Shown one piece after another: positions 34,401-42,461 of a stretch of DNA of 64,000 bases; position 1 is the stretch's first letter, and each line of letters begins with the position of its first letter. The DNA comes from Brevibacillus sp. DP1.3A (GTDB taxonomy: Bacteria > Bacillota > Bacilli > Brevibacillales > Brevibacillaceae): contig NZ_CP085876.1 in the NCBI RefSeq assembly GCF_013284245.2, forward strand, positions 3,083,001-3,147,000, read 5' to 3'. Below the pieces are notes generated by a model. It saw only the letters and a list, made by a program, of their open reading frames with translations. It had not been told where the DNA came from and did no database searches. The translations under genes and the position numbers were made by a program.

Positions 34401-37400
34401 TGATCATTTTTTCTCGCTAGGAGGCCACTCGCTGAAGGTCGCTCAACTCGTGACCAGATTGCAAAAAGAGAGAAAAACAGACATCACGATCAAGGATGTA
34501 TTCCAGAACCCGACCATTCGACAATTAGCTGACCGCATCAGGGGTAGACAGCCGATATCCTACGCGCCGATTGATCGGGTAAGTAAAGCCGAGAGATACA
34601 GGGCTTCTTCTTCACAGAAACGAATTTTCGTGATGCATGGAATAGAAGGAGAAAGCACCAGCTACAACATGTCGGGTGTAATCGCGGTAAACGGTCATCT
34701 GGATGTAAGTCGAGTGAAAAGTGTATTTAAGGAAATCATCCAAAGGCATGAAGCATTCCGTACTTCGTTTGCGGTACAGGATGGAGAAGTGTATCAGTAC
34801 ATCAGCGACCATGTGCCATTTGAGATCAAAACCAGTCATAGCGACGGTAGGACATTGGACGAACTGATGGAAGACTTTCGGCAATCTTTTGATTTGACGA
34901 AAGCACCCCTTCTTCAGGTTTGCCTAGTCGAGGTCACAGCCACTCAGTATTATCTGCTGTTCAACTCTCATCATATTATTTTGGATGGCATTTCACTGAA
35001 TGTGTTAATGGAAGACTTCGCTAAATTGTATGTGGGTGAAGAGCTGCCCACACTGCCCATTCAATACAAGGACTACGCCGACTGGCAGTGGCAGAAGCGG
35101 GGTAGCGAGCAGTGGAATCAGCAGGAAAAATACTGGATGGATACTTTCAGCGACCGAGTCCCGCTCATGTCTTTTCCGCTGGATTACCCGCGTCCTTCTG
35201 TTAAGACATTCCAGGGGGATCACCATACGTTCTTCCTTACTGATTCTACGTACGGTGATTTGCATGCATTTGCCAAGCAGAACGAAGTGACTGTCCATGC
35301 AGTTTTGATGTCCGCTTATTACGTGTTGCTGATGAAATACACGTCTCAGGAAGATTTCGTTGTCGGTTCACTGGTAGCTGGACGAAACCATCCCGATTTG
35401 GAGCGAATCGTCGGCGTCTTTATCAACTTCCTTCCGATACGCAATCGTCCTCGTGCCGATCTTGTGTATACCGATTTTGTACAAGAGGTTCAGCGCAGTC
35501 TGCTACTAGCCTACGAACATCAGGAGTATCCGTTTGAAGAGATTGTTGCTCGTAGCGCCGCAGGCATCCAGCAAATGCAAAATCCATTGTTTGATACGAT
35601 GCTGATCTTCCATAACCAGCGGGAGCAAGAAGTGCAATTTACAGTGAGCCACGTGCAATTTGAAGAGGTTCCGCATGAATCGAAGACATCGAAACTTGAC
35701 TTTAAGCTGGATATTACACCACTCGCTGATCAATTCAGGTGCGTGCTTGAATACGATACCCAGTTGTTTAAAGCGGAGACAATGGAAGGCTTCGCTGACA
35801 ACTATATGCGTGTTCTCGCAGCACTTCTGAAGCATCCGAAACAGCGATTGGATGATGTTGACAGCGTACATCACCAAACAGAAAAAGAGGGCGTGATGAA
35901 CCGCCTTCATCATGTCGGAGTTGCAGTTCCAGAATTGGGTCCGGCTCAAATCATGTATGGTACTCTCGGATTTGATGCAAGTGATTCCCTGCATGATCCA
36001 GAACAAAATGTGTATCTCTCCATGTGCATGAAACCAGGATGTGTGCCAATCGAGCTAATCGCTCCTGTCGATGAAACGTCACCTTGCGTTCGTTTGTTGG
36101 AAGAAAAGGGGACGGGTCCGTACCATCTATGCTTTTCGATTTCCAATATTGATCAATTTATGAAAAGTTTAGTTGATTCTGGCTTCAAATACGATTTGGT
36201 CAGCGCTCCTAAGCCAGCGGTACTTTTCAATCATAGACTCGTTGCCTTTCTCTTTCTGGAAACGGTTGGCCTGGTTGAACTTGTAGAGAGCGAGAACGTG
36301 ACGCATGACGAATGGCAAAGCAGCGATCAGCGATCTGCTGTCCGGCTGCTTACACCAGATGCAGAAAAGGCACTGTCGTTCTTTACGTTCCTGGGCTATC
36401 GAGTTCACGAGAAATATCTGGATCGGCAATCTCAAGCCAGTATTATCACACTGGGCAAAGCGAGAGAGAGTAGCATCCAGTTAGTCGAGCCTCGAATGGA
36501 GCACTCACAAGAACAACGAGAGCTCATGAAAAGTGGTTCTGGCGTTTACCAAATCGAGGATCGGGTAGCGAATCTGACCGAACGGATCGACACACTGATA
36601 GCGTGCGGCATCCCCGTTTCTTTTGCAGACGGGACAGGACGTGATCTGCAACTGACAGATGCCCCGTACCTACTTTTGACTGACGGGAAATCAGCCGCAG
36701 AAAGACCTAAGCCGATTCTAGGCGAGTTTCATTCGGAAACAACGCCCATCTATTCCTTCGTTCAGGAACGTTTGCTGAAGCAGGAACAAGAAGATGGGAT
36801 TGTGGCTGTCAGATGTTTTGACATCGAGCTTCGGAGCAAAATCGAACTGTCGTATATGCAGCAAGCATGGCAAGCTCTCGTGCGACGATTTCCTCTGCTG
36901 TCGCCCCAAGGCTATTCCGAACTGATTCCGCTTGCGCTTTGTGATTTACAGGAGAAAAGCGAGGCAGAGGCAACGGTATGGTTGCGAGAACGATTGATTG
37001 CCGAGCAGAAGAGGCCGTTTGAGGACAAAGCAGGAAGTTTGGTTCGAATTGAATGGATAAAGCTGGCTGCTGATCGCTATCGGTTGATTGGAAGTCTTCA
37101 CAGCTCCTTTAGTGATTGGCGAGGTCTCGGACTTCTCCTGGAAGAATGGGAGGCTCTGTATCAAACGATTGCAGAGGGGCATGAACCAGATGAGGATGAA
37201 CAACCTCGCTACGAAGCATTCGCCGTTTGGCAGAAAAAAATGCTTTATTACGGACATCTCGAGGCCCAGCGTCACGAGTGGTTGACAGCAGCAAATCCAG
37301 ACTCTGCTCAACCATTTGGTACGGGAGGGGTAGCGAAGCGACAAGTCGAGCAGTATATCGACCCGACAGGTCACGCCGATTTGCTGCATGTAGCTGCTCA

Positions 37401-37941
37401 TTCCAATCAGGAGCTGGGAGACATCTTGCTTGCCTCCTACCTGTTGTTGCTTCGACAGGTCACCCAATTGCCTAGTTTGACGCTTGGAGTAGTGGTGACG
37501 AATCGGACGCAAGCTGTGCTGGAACAAACGCTAGGCAACTTTGACAATATCGTACCGCTCACCATCGATATGCAGACCATCAGTTCGTTTTCACAATTAT
37601 TGGATCAAACGAAGCAAGTACGTGACCGCATGCAAATGCTCGCGTTGTATCCGTCAGAGCACTGGCAAGCGACGACACACATGGAATGGCCGACACTTTT
37701 TGTTAACCAGACGATCCCGTTCAAAGCTCAGTCAGCTGTTTGGAATCGTGAAGTCAAACGGTCAGTTGAGCCAGAAATGGCAGGAAGTCCGTTAGTTCTT
37801 CAGGTAGCAGAAACTTCGGAAGGTATCCATGTCGTTTTTACCTATGATCCATCTATGCTTCAGACGGGATATGTTGAATCGCTTTCGGATCGCTATGTGA
37901 AAATCCTAAAAATGTTAGCAGAAAAATCCAAAATAAAGTAA
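31423..37941 (+). CDS. NRPS C-A-T-C with internal VOC pair and degenerate C-terminal C domain
   Basis: 2172 aa, GTG 31423 (ATG 31426 also possible) after AGGAGAG. Domains: C1 (about 8-450, HHILMDG), preceded by a communication-type start; A (about 460-960, TSGSTGTPKG; pocket D-A-V-L-L-T-L-I-S-K, hydrophobic, substrate not assigned); T (GGHSL, Ser near 1003); C2 (about 1055-1480, HHIILDG near 1183); VOC1 (1492-1630) with RLHHVGVAVPELG, IELIAP, GPYHLCF and LVELVE, closely like methylmalonyl-CoA epimerase with all four metal-ligand positions occupied by His/Glu; VOC2 (about 1640-1760), degenerate; C3 (about 1770-2172), where the HHxxxDG motif reads LHSSFSDWRG near 1893, so catalysis is doubtful. 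C2 presumably joins the next residue, whose A-T lies in a later gene. A VOC pair inside an NRPS is unusual to my knowledge. Confidence 0.9.
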   Translation: MMNKIDKNNIADILPLSPTQEGMLFYYRLQKDSNLYFEQHRLTLRGKFQLELFTQAVTMAFEANEMLRTVFRWEGLQAPVQLILKQKTLEIPYFDWTELPSAARERKLSVLLLQDKQTPFTLELGNTIRIQVVRMELYRYEVIWSFHHILMDGWSSGILLREIFTAYGQLCSGLSPAIKQKAKYKEYLRFLKEASKEQSLSYWKDSLQGISSPTPLPYMRDRNEERRYSSYHLRLSQTLAETLEETSKRYRVTISTVLQTAWGILLQKYSDTRDALFEVAYAGRPAHLTGVEEIVGLFIKTYPLRVKRTETTTVKDLLGVMMEEQHQMAPHLYVPAVELKNCSEMDAQTPLAHSLFVFQNYPIDKTLAGLELDFELENITSHETTDYPMVLEVTPGDEWTVHINYQAWKFQAKEIERLALHYQSLLEQIAADPDQEIRDLTLLSDRERHEMIEEQMKVVPVPSNYCVHELIDQAAEKTPDAVALVQGKQTVTYKELQEQANRLSWALQKEVTDAGRPIVIMCDRSPEMIAALLAILKAGCYYVPLDPDLPKARIEQIVSQIQPVLIVTEGSYLELVADLQTKVFRLDEPACWAQELTQTPQRRAAPSSTAYAIFTSGSTGTPKGVRVKHDQLINALWWHIEFVGFGEQTRTLQIATLTFDASVVEIFCTLISGGTLCLLQRHENKSPQKLAAAIEGQQANVILVVPTMYHALLDHVADGSMDSIQKVLCTGEMLSSSLVERHAALLPQAQMYNLYGPTENSISASGYCVPRQGPFENPLPIGHPSYNVRVFLLDQDFHLLPKGVIGEMYVGGMGVTEGYIADEEKTRASYILTPYGRLYRTGDLACWTDEGHLQYFGRKDFQIKIRGNRVELEEIEAVLRRQPGVREAAVVAIQESKRDPYLVACLAAMHPIEEHVLREAVLTYLPDYMLPAFFVHLDALPRTQSGKVDKTALQRLDYTQYRTGKEEAPADELEQQLAQIWRELLAVEKISVHDHFFSLGGHSLKVAQLVTRLQKERKTDITIKDVFQNPTIRQLADRIRGRQPISYAPIDRVSKAERYRASSSQKRIFVMHGIEGESTSYNMSGVIAVNGHLDVSRVKSVFKEIIQRHEAFRTSFAVQDGEVYQYISDHVPFEIKTSHSDGRTLDELMEDFRQSFDLTKAPLLQVCLVEVTATQYYLLFNSHHIILDGISLNVLMEDFAKLYVGEELPTLPIQYKDYADWQWQKRGSEQWNQQEKYWMDTFSDRVPLMSFPLDYPRPSVKTFQGDHHTFFLTDSTYGDLHAFAKQNEVTVHAVLMSAYYVLLMKYTSQEDFVVGSLVAGRNHPDLERIVGVFINFLPIRNRPRADLVYTDFVQEVQRSLLLAYEHQEYPFEEIVARSAAGIQQMQNPLFDTMLIFHNQREQEVQFTVSHVQFEEVPHESKTSKLDFKLDITPLADQFRCVLEYDTQLFKAETMEGFADNYMRVLAALLKHPKQRLDDVDSVHHQTEKEGVMNRLHHVGVAVPELGPAQIMYGTLGFDASDSLHDPEQNVYLSMCMKPGCVPIELIAPVDETSPCVRLLEEKGTGPYHLCFSISNIDQFMKSLVDSGFKYDLVSAPKPAVLFNHRLVAFLFLETVGLVELVESENVTHDEWQSSDQRSAVRLLTPDAEKALSFFTFLGYRVHEKYLDRQSQASIITLGKARESSIQLVEPRMEHSQEQRELMKSGSGVYQIEDRVANLTERIDTLIACGIPVSFADGTGRDLQLTDAPYLLLTDGKSAAERPKPILGEFHSETTPIYSFVQERLLKQEQEDGIVAVRCFDIELRSKIELSYMQQAWQALVRRFPLLSPQGYSELIPLALCDLQEKSEAEATVWLRERLIAEQKRPFEDKAGSLVRIEWIKLAADRYRLIGSLHSSFSDWRGLGLLLEEWEALYQTIAEGHEPDEDEQPRYEAFAVWQKKMLYYGHLEAQRHEWLTAANPDSAQPFGTGGVAKRQVEQYIDPTGHADLLHVAAHSNQELGDILLASYLLLLRQVTQLPSLTLGVVVTNRTQAVLEQTLGNFDNIVPLTIDMQTISSFSQLLDQTKQVRDRMQMLALYPSEHWQATTHMEWPTLFVNQTIPFKAQSAVWNREVKRSVEPEMAGSPLVLQVAETSEGIHVVFTYDPSMLQTGYVESLSDRYVKILKMLAEKSKIK

Positions 37942-37956
37942 AAGGGGTAGGGAAAT

Positions 37957-39120
37957 ATGGAAATCAGATCCTCAATTAATTTTCACGACGAACGCTTTTT
38001 GATGTTTGTACTGGACCAGATGGCAAATGAGCTTGAGAGAAACGGTGGAGAAGCGATCCGCATGACTCTTGGGAAGTCAGAAATGCCGCTGCATCCCGAA
38101 ATTATCAATTCCATGCAACAGGCATTGGATAGCTTTGAAAAATATTCGCTTGTGTATCCAGGTGGGCTTCCGGAGCTGAAAGATAAGCTCGCGACCCACT
38201 ATAAAACAAAATACGACGTGTCAATCAAACCGGAGAATTTCGTAATCAGTGTCGGTACCAGCACACTCTTCCGTAACCTGTTCTACCTCTTGCTTAAAGA
38301 GGGCGATGAAGTGTTGTTGCCACTTCCGTACTACTCGCTTTACCATTTCTGCGCGCTGCTAGTCGGTGCGAAAGTTCGTTACTACAAAATTGATATGGAT
38401 ACATTGAGACTTGATGTGGAGTCGTTTAAAGAGAATTTTACAGACAAGACGAAAGTGGTCGTGATCAACACGCCAGGCAACCCATTGGGAAATATTCTTA
38501 CAAAAGAGGAATTGTATACGATCGACAGCATCGTAGACGGTCGTGCGGCTATTATCAATGACGAAATTTATGCGAATACCTACTTCGATGACGAGTGCGA
38601 ATCCGTGATGCAGCTGAAAAATACCAAGTCTACGTTCATCACAACGGATGCATTCTCCAAAGCGTATCGGATGTATAGCAGACGTGTCGGATATGCGATC
38701 GTACCGGATGAGCTGGTGCAGCCACTGACGGTCATTCAGCACCATACACTGCTCACAGCTGACCCGGTTGTACAGTTCGGAGCAATGGCTGCGCTTGATT
38801 ACCAGCATGAGGTTGATCATTTGGTCCAACTGTACAAAGGTCGTCGGGACTACACGATCGATGCTTTCCAAAATGTAGCGGATGTCCGTGCTCTGCCAGC
38901 GAGAGGCAGCTTCTACTTCACGCTTGATTGCGAAGCATTTATGAAGAGAAAAGGCATCAGCACCTCGCTTGAGTTGGCTACGCAAATTTTCGAGGCTACA
39001 CATGTGGCAACCGTACCGGGTTCTGACTTTGGCATCCCGAATACACTGCGCCTCTCATACTCTGCCGCTAAGTATAACGAGGGAATTAACCGTTTGCGGG
39101 AATTTTTCACCACCACCTAA
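37957..39120 (+). CDS. PLP-dependent aminotransferase class I/II
   Basis: 387 aa, ATG at 37957 after AAAGGGG, 15 bases behind the NRPS. Fold type I pattern: YPGGLPELKDKLA, SVGTSTLFRNLFYLLL, NTPGNPLGNIL, NDEIYANTYF and the PLP lysine in AFSKAYRMYSRRVGYAI; the carboxylate-binding Arg is in TLRLSYS. It should transaminate or otherwise act on a precursor amino acid for the pathway. Its position between the NRPS with the VOC domains and the next A-T-C gene suggests that it makes the residue activated by that next gene. The reaction is not determined by sequence. Confidence 0.85.
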   Translation: MEIRSSINFHDERFLMFVLDQMANELERNGGEAIRMTLGKSEMPLHPEIINSMQQALDSFEKYSLVYPGGLPELKDKLATHYKTKYDVSIKPENFVISVGTSTLFRNLFYLLLKEGDEVLLPLPYYSLYHFCALLVGAKVRYYKIDMDTLRLDVESFKENFTDKTKVVVINTPGNPLGNILTKEELYTIDSIVDGRAAIINDEIYANTYFDDECESVMQLKNTKSTFITTDAFSKAYRMYSRRVGYAIVPDELVQPLTVIQHHTLLTADPVVQFGAMAALDYQHEVDHLVQLYKGRRDYTIDAFQNVADVRALPARGSFYFTLDCEAFMKRKGISTSLELATQIFEATHVATVPGSDFGIPNTLRLSYSAAKYNEGINRLREFFTTT

Positions 39121-39137
39121 AAAGGGGAAGAGTCGCA

Positions 39138-42100
39138 ATGAATGGACGTATGCAACTCGATCTGGATCTGAACGAGTTTAACCTGCTCACTGATAATGAA
39201 GCGAACTTGTTAACCCGAGTCAATCAGACAGACAAACCGTATCGCAACAAAGTAACAATCGCTGAACTGTTCGCCCGGCAAGCGGAAAAAACGCCTGATA
39301 GAGTTGCTGTGGTAGAGGCGGATCGAGAAAGAACATACGCAGAACTACACGCGGATGCAAACCAGCTAGCCCGTATCATAAAAGATGCGGGTGTAGTTCC
39401 TTCGCAACTCGTAGGAATCCTCGCAGACAGGAGCTCCCGTATGGTAGCGGCAGTTCTTGCAATCCTCCAAGCAGGTGGGGGATACGTCCCGGTTGATCCG
39501 CATTATCCCCGTGCTAGAATTCGGTATCTTTTGCAGGATAGTCGCTGCAAGGTGCTTGTAACAGAATCCATTTATCTGGATGAGATCATACCCGATCTAC
39601 CTGACAGCATCGAAACGATCATTTGTTTGGACGAGACTTCCTTCCATCACGAAGGATACAAGGTCTATACAGCGCTCGATATTCGCGGTCAAAAGGATGA
39701 GGCGATAGCTCCAACAGGTTCAGAGGATGATGTTGCATATGTCATCTACACATCTGGTTCGACCGGTGCACCAAAGGGCGTCATGATTACACACAAACAG
39801 GTCTTGAATACGTTGTTTTGGTTAGAGGAGACTTTTCCGCTAAACGAGACAGACGTTGTTGCCCAAAAAACCTCGATTTCTTTTACGGACTCGGTGTGGG
39901 AATTGTTTTGGCCGCTGATGGTTGGATCAAAGCTGTCTATTTTGAAAGAGGAAGACGGGAAAGATCCGGGAGCGTTGTATGACTGGCTGCGAGAGCAACG
40001 TATTACAGTCACCCAGTTCGTTCCAGCGATGATGAATGTGTTTCTGGCTCATGTGCATTCTCGTAATGAACTAGATCCGTTGCCCCATTTGAAGTGGGTA
40101 TTTAATGGAGGAGAAGCACTGACGGCTAATCTGGTTCGCGAATGGAATCGACTGTTCCGTATTGCGCGAATCGCCAATATTTACGGGATGACAGAATCAG
40201 CGATATACGCTTCCGTCTATCTTTGCACAGAACAGCCAGATGAAGAATCACTTAGAATCCCTGTTGGTGTTCCCATTGCCAATACTCATATGTTCATCCT
40301 TGGACAGACGGGGGAAATTTGTCCCCCAGATGTCAAGGGCGAGATTTGCATCGGAGGAATTGGCATCACCGATGGATATTTGGGCAAGCCTGAGTTGACC
40401 GAGAAAGCTTTTACGTATCATCCCATTACTGGCGAGCGCCTTTACCGTACTGGAGATGTCGGATTGCTCAGCGAAACGGGAGTATTTGAATATCTAGGGC
40501 GGATGGACGATCAGGTTCAAGTGCGCGGCTATCGTGTGGAACTGAAAGAAGTTGAGCGCGCCGTCCTTCAGCATCCTGCTGTGAATCAGGTAGCTGTATT
40601 GGCTATGACTGATCAAATGGGTATGACCGAACTGGCTTGCTACTATGTCGTGCAAAAGGACGGCGTTCAGCCAGATGGGCTTCGCGCGCACCTGCTGGAG
40701 TGGCTCCCCGGTTATATGATCCCGAGTTACTTTATGGAATTGTCCGAGATGCCGCTTACCCCGCATGGAAAGATCGATCGCAAAGCTTTGCCTGCTGTAA
40801 AGCCTGGCGTCAGTAGTGATTACGTGCCTCCGGCAAATCCGATCGAACAAAAGCTGGCTGAGTTGTGGGCGGATGTTTTACAAATTCCATCACCCGGTGT
40901 GCTTGATCATTTTGTTGGACAGGGAGGGCATTCACTGAAGGCCATTCAGCTTTTATCCAGAATGGAAAGTGACTTTCAAGTGAAGCTTTCTATGCGGGAC
41001 CTGTTTGATGCCCCGACGATTCGTGGTTTGGCGAATCGGATCACAGGCAGCCTCCAAGAGATGGAGCAAAAACCGATCGCCTTGCTCTCTGATCAGGAAT
41101 ATTACCCTGTCACGGGTGCACAAGAGCGACTTTACCTGTTGTGGCAATTGGAAGAAGATGCTACCAGCTATCATACACCGGGAGTTATGCGGATCACGGG
41201 TTCCCTTGATTCCGGGCGTCTTCAAGACGTTGCAGATCAACTCGTCGCACGACATGAGGCGCTACGCACCACGTTTCATCTGATTGAAGGTCAGGTGAAG
41301 CAAAAAGTACACAGTGACCTGTCTGTACAAATCGAAACATGGAAAGCAGACGAGGAAACTGTGGAGAAGGAAATCGAACGCTTTTTCCGGCCATTCGATT
41401 TAAAGCAAGCTCCTTTGCTTCGTATCGGCCTAATTGAGCTCTCATCAGAGGAACATCTGTTGATTTTCGACATGCACCATATCATTTCAGATGGCATATC
41501 CAAGTCCATCTTGCTTGAGGAGTTTTGTAACCTCTACCAAGGACAGGAGTTGCCGGAATTGTCGGCACAGGCTAAGGAATTCGCTTGGTGGCAAGCAGAA
41601 CAAGCTGCCGAGATCGGTTGGGCCGAGCATGAAGCCTACTGGTTGGATGCATTTTCCGGGCAGCCGCAACCGTTAGCAATCCCGACCGATTATCCTCGCC
41701 CGCAAACCATGACATTTGATGGAGACGAGGTGCTGACTGAGCTGTCTAGAGAATGGCTGGAAAAACTCGACTCGTTTACCCGTCAAAGTTCTACGACGCT
41801 GTACATGCTTTTGTTGGCCGTCTATTCTGTTTTGTTATCCAAATACAGCAATCAGGAAGACATCGTCATCGGCTGCGACATGGATGGTAGACAACGTGGG
41901 GAGTTTGCCCCTGTTGTAGGAATGTTTGTTAACACCTTGGCTCTGCGAAACTGGCCGAAGAAAGAATTGACCGTCCAAGAGTATATCGGGCAGGTACGTC
42001 AAAACGTGCTAAGCGGTTTTGAGCATGGAGACTATCCATTCGATCAACTCGTAAGCCAGATTCAATTCCCTCGCGATCCAGCAAGGAACCCGTTGTTTGA

Positions 42101-42428
42101 CGCCATGCTGACCCTGCATCATGCAGCGGAGCAGCAAAAGGTCCGTCTCGATCAAATCGAGTTTGCTCCGTACGAGTTCAGACGCAAAGCTGCCATGCTC
42201 GATCTGGCTTTGGAAGTGGTTAAGGCTGAGGATCACATGTGCATGCACTGGCAATATAACACGAACCTGTATCAAAGAAGAACAATCGAGAAGATGGCTC
42301 AAGACTTTGTCATTCTTCTGGAGCAAATGGTAGCCCACCCGAACCTAACCATCGGACAACTTCAGATCGGTCATGGAGTAGTACAGGTAGCACAGGGACA
42401 AGTGGACGACGATGACTTTGCTTTTTAA
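39138..42428 (+). CDS. NRPS A-T-C
   Basis: 1096 aa, ATG at 39138 after AAAGGGG. It starts directly with the A domain (about 30-545; TSGSTGAPKG, but YGMTE in place of YGPTE), then T (GGHSLKAI, about 570-640) and C (about 655-1075, HHIISDG). The pocket reads T-D-W-Q-F-G-I-I-Y-K: the usual Asp235 is Thr and an Asp stands one place later (FTDSVWE against FDASVWE). Loss of Asp235 is seen in A domains that bind beta-amino or hydroxy acids rather than alpha-amino acids. The protein ends QGQVDDDDFAF, a short acidic-aromatic tail shared with the next subunit and probably used for docking. Confidence 0.9.
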   Translation: MNGRMQLDLDLNEFNLLTDNEANLLTRVNQTDKPYRNKVTIAELFARQAEKTPDRVAVVEADRERTYAELHADANQLARIIKDAGVVPSQLVGILADRSSRMVAAVLAILQAGGGYVPVDPHYPRARIRYLLQDSRCKVLVTESIYLDEIIPDLPDSIETIICLDETSFHHEGYKVYTALDIRGQKDEAIAPTGSEDDVAYVIYTSGSTGAPKGVMITHKQVLNTLFWLEETFPLNETDVVAQKTSISFTDSVWELFWPLMVGSKLSILKEEDGKDPGALYDWLREQRITVTQFVPAMMNVFLAHVHSRNELDPLPHLKWVFNGGEALTANLVREWNRLFRIARIANIYGMTESAIYASVYLCTEQPDEESLRIPVGVPIANTHMFILGQTGEICPPDVKGEICIGGIGITDGYLGKPELTEKAFTYHPITGERLYRTGDVGLLSETGVFEYLGRMDDQVQVRGYRVELKEVERAVLQHPAVNQVAVLAMTDQMGMTELACYYVVQKDGVQPDGLRAHLLEWLPGYMIPSYFMELSEMPLTPHGKIDRKALPAVKPGVSSDYVPPANPIEQKLAELWADVLQIPSPGVLDHFVGQGGHSLKAIQLLSRMESDFQVKLSMRDLFDAPTIRGLANRITGSLQEMEQKPIALLSDQEYYPVTGAQERLYLLWQLEEDATSYHTPGVMRITGSLDSGRLQDVADQLVARHEALRTTFHLIEGQVKQKVHSDLSVQIETWKADEETVEKEIERFFRPFDLKQAPLLRIGLIELSSEEHLLIFDMHHIISDGISKSILLEEFCNLYQGQELPELSAQAKEFAWWQAEQAAEIGWAEHEAYWLDAFSGQPQPLAIPTDYPRPQTMTFDGDEVLTELSREWLEKLDSFTRQSSTTLYMLLLAVYSVLLSKYSNQEDIVIGCDMDGRQRGEFAPVVGMFVNTLALRNWPKKELTVQEYIGQVRQNVLSGFEHGDYPFDQLVSQIQFPRDPARNPLFDAMLTLHHAAEQQKVRLDQIEFAPYEFRRKAAMLDLALEVVKAEDHMCMHWQYNTNLYQRRTIEKMAQDFVILLEQMVAHPNLTIGQLQIGHGVVQVAQGQVDDDDFAF

Positions 42429-42461
42429 GAAATACATGACGGACAGAAAAGAGGGATTGGC

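Noticed and set aside
38359..39003. 214-codon antisense frame under the aminotransferase, and similar antisense frames under NRPS genes (43833-44597, 54805-55401)
   Set aside because: They are mirror frames of strongly coding DNA, with no ribosome sites or family motifs.
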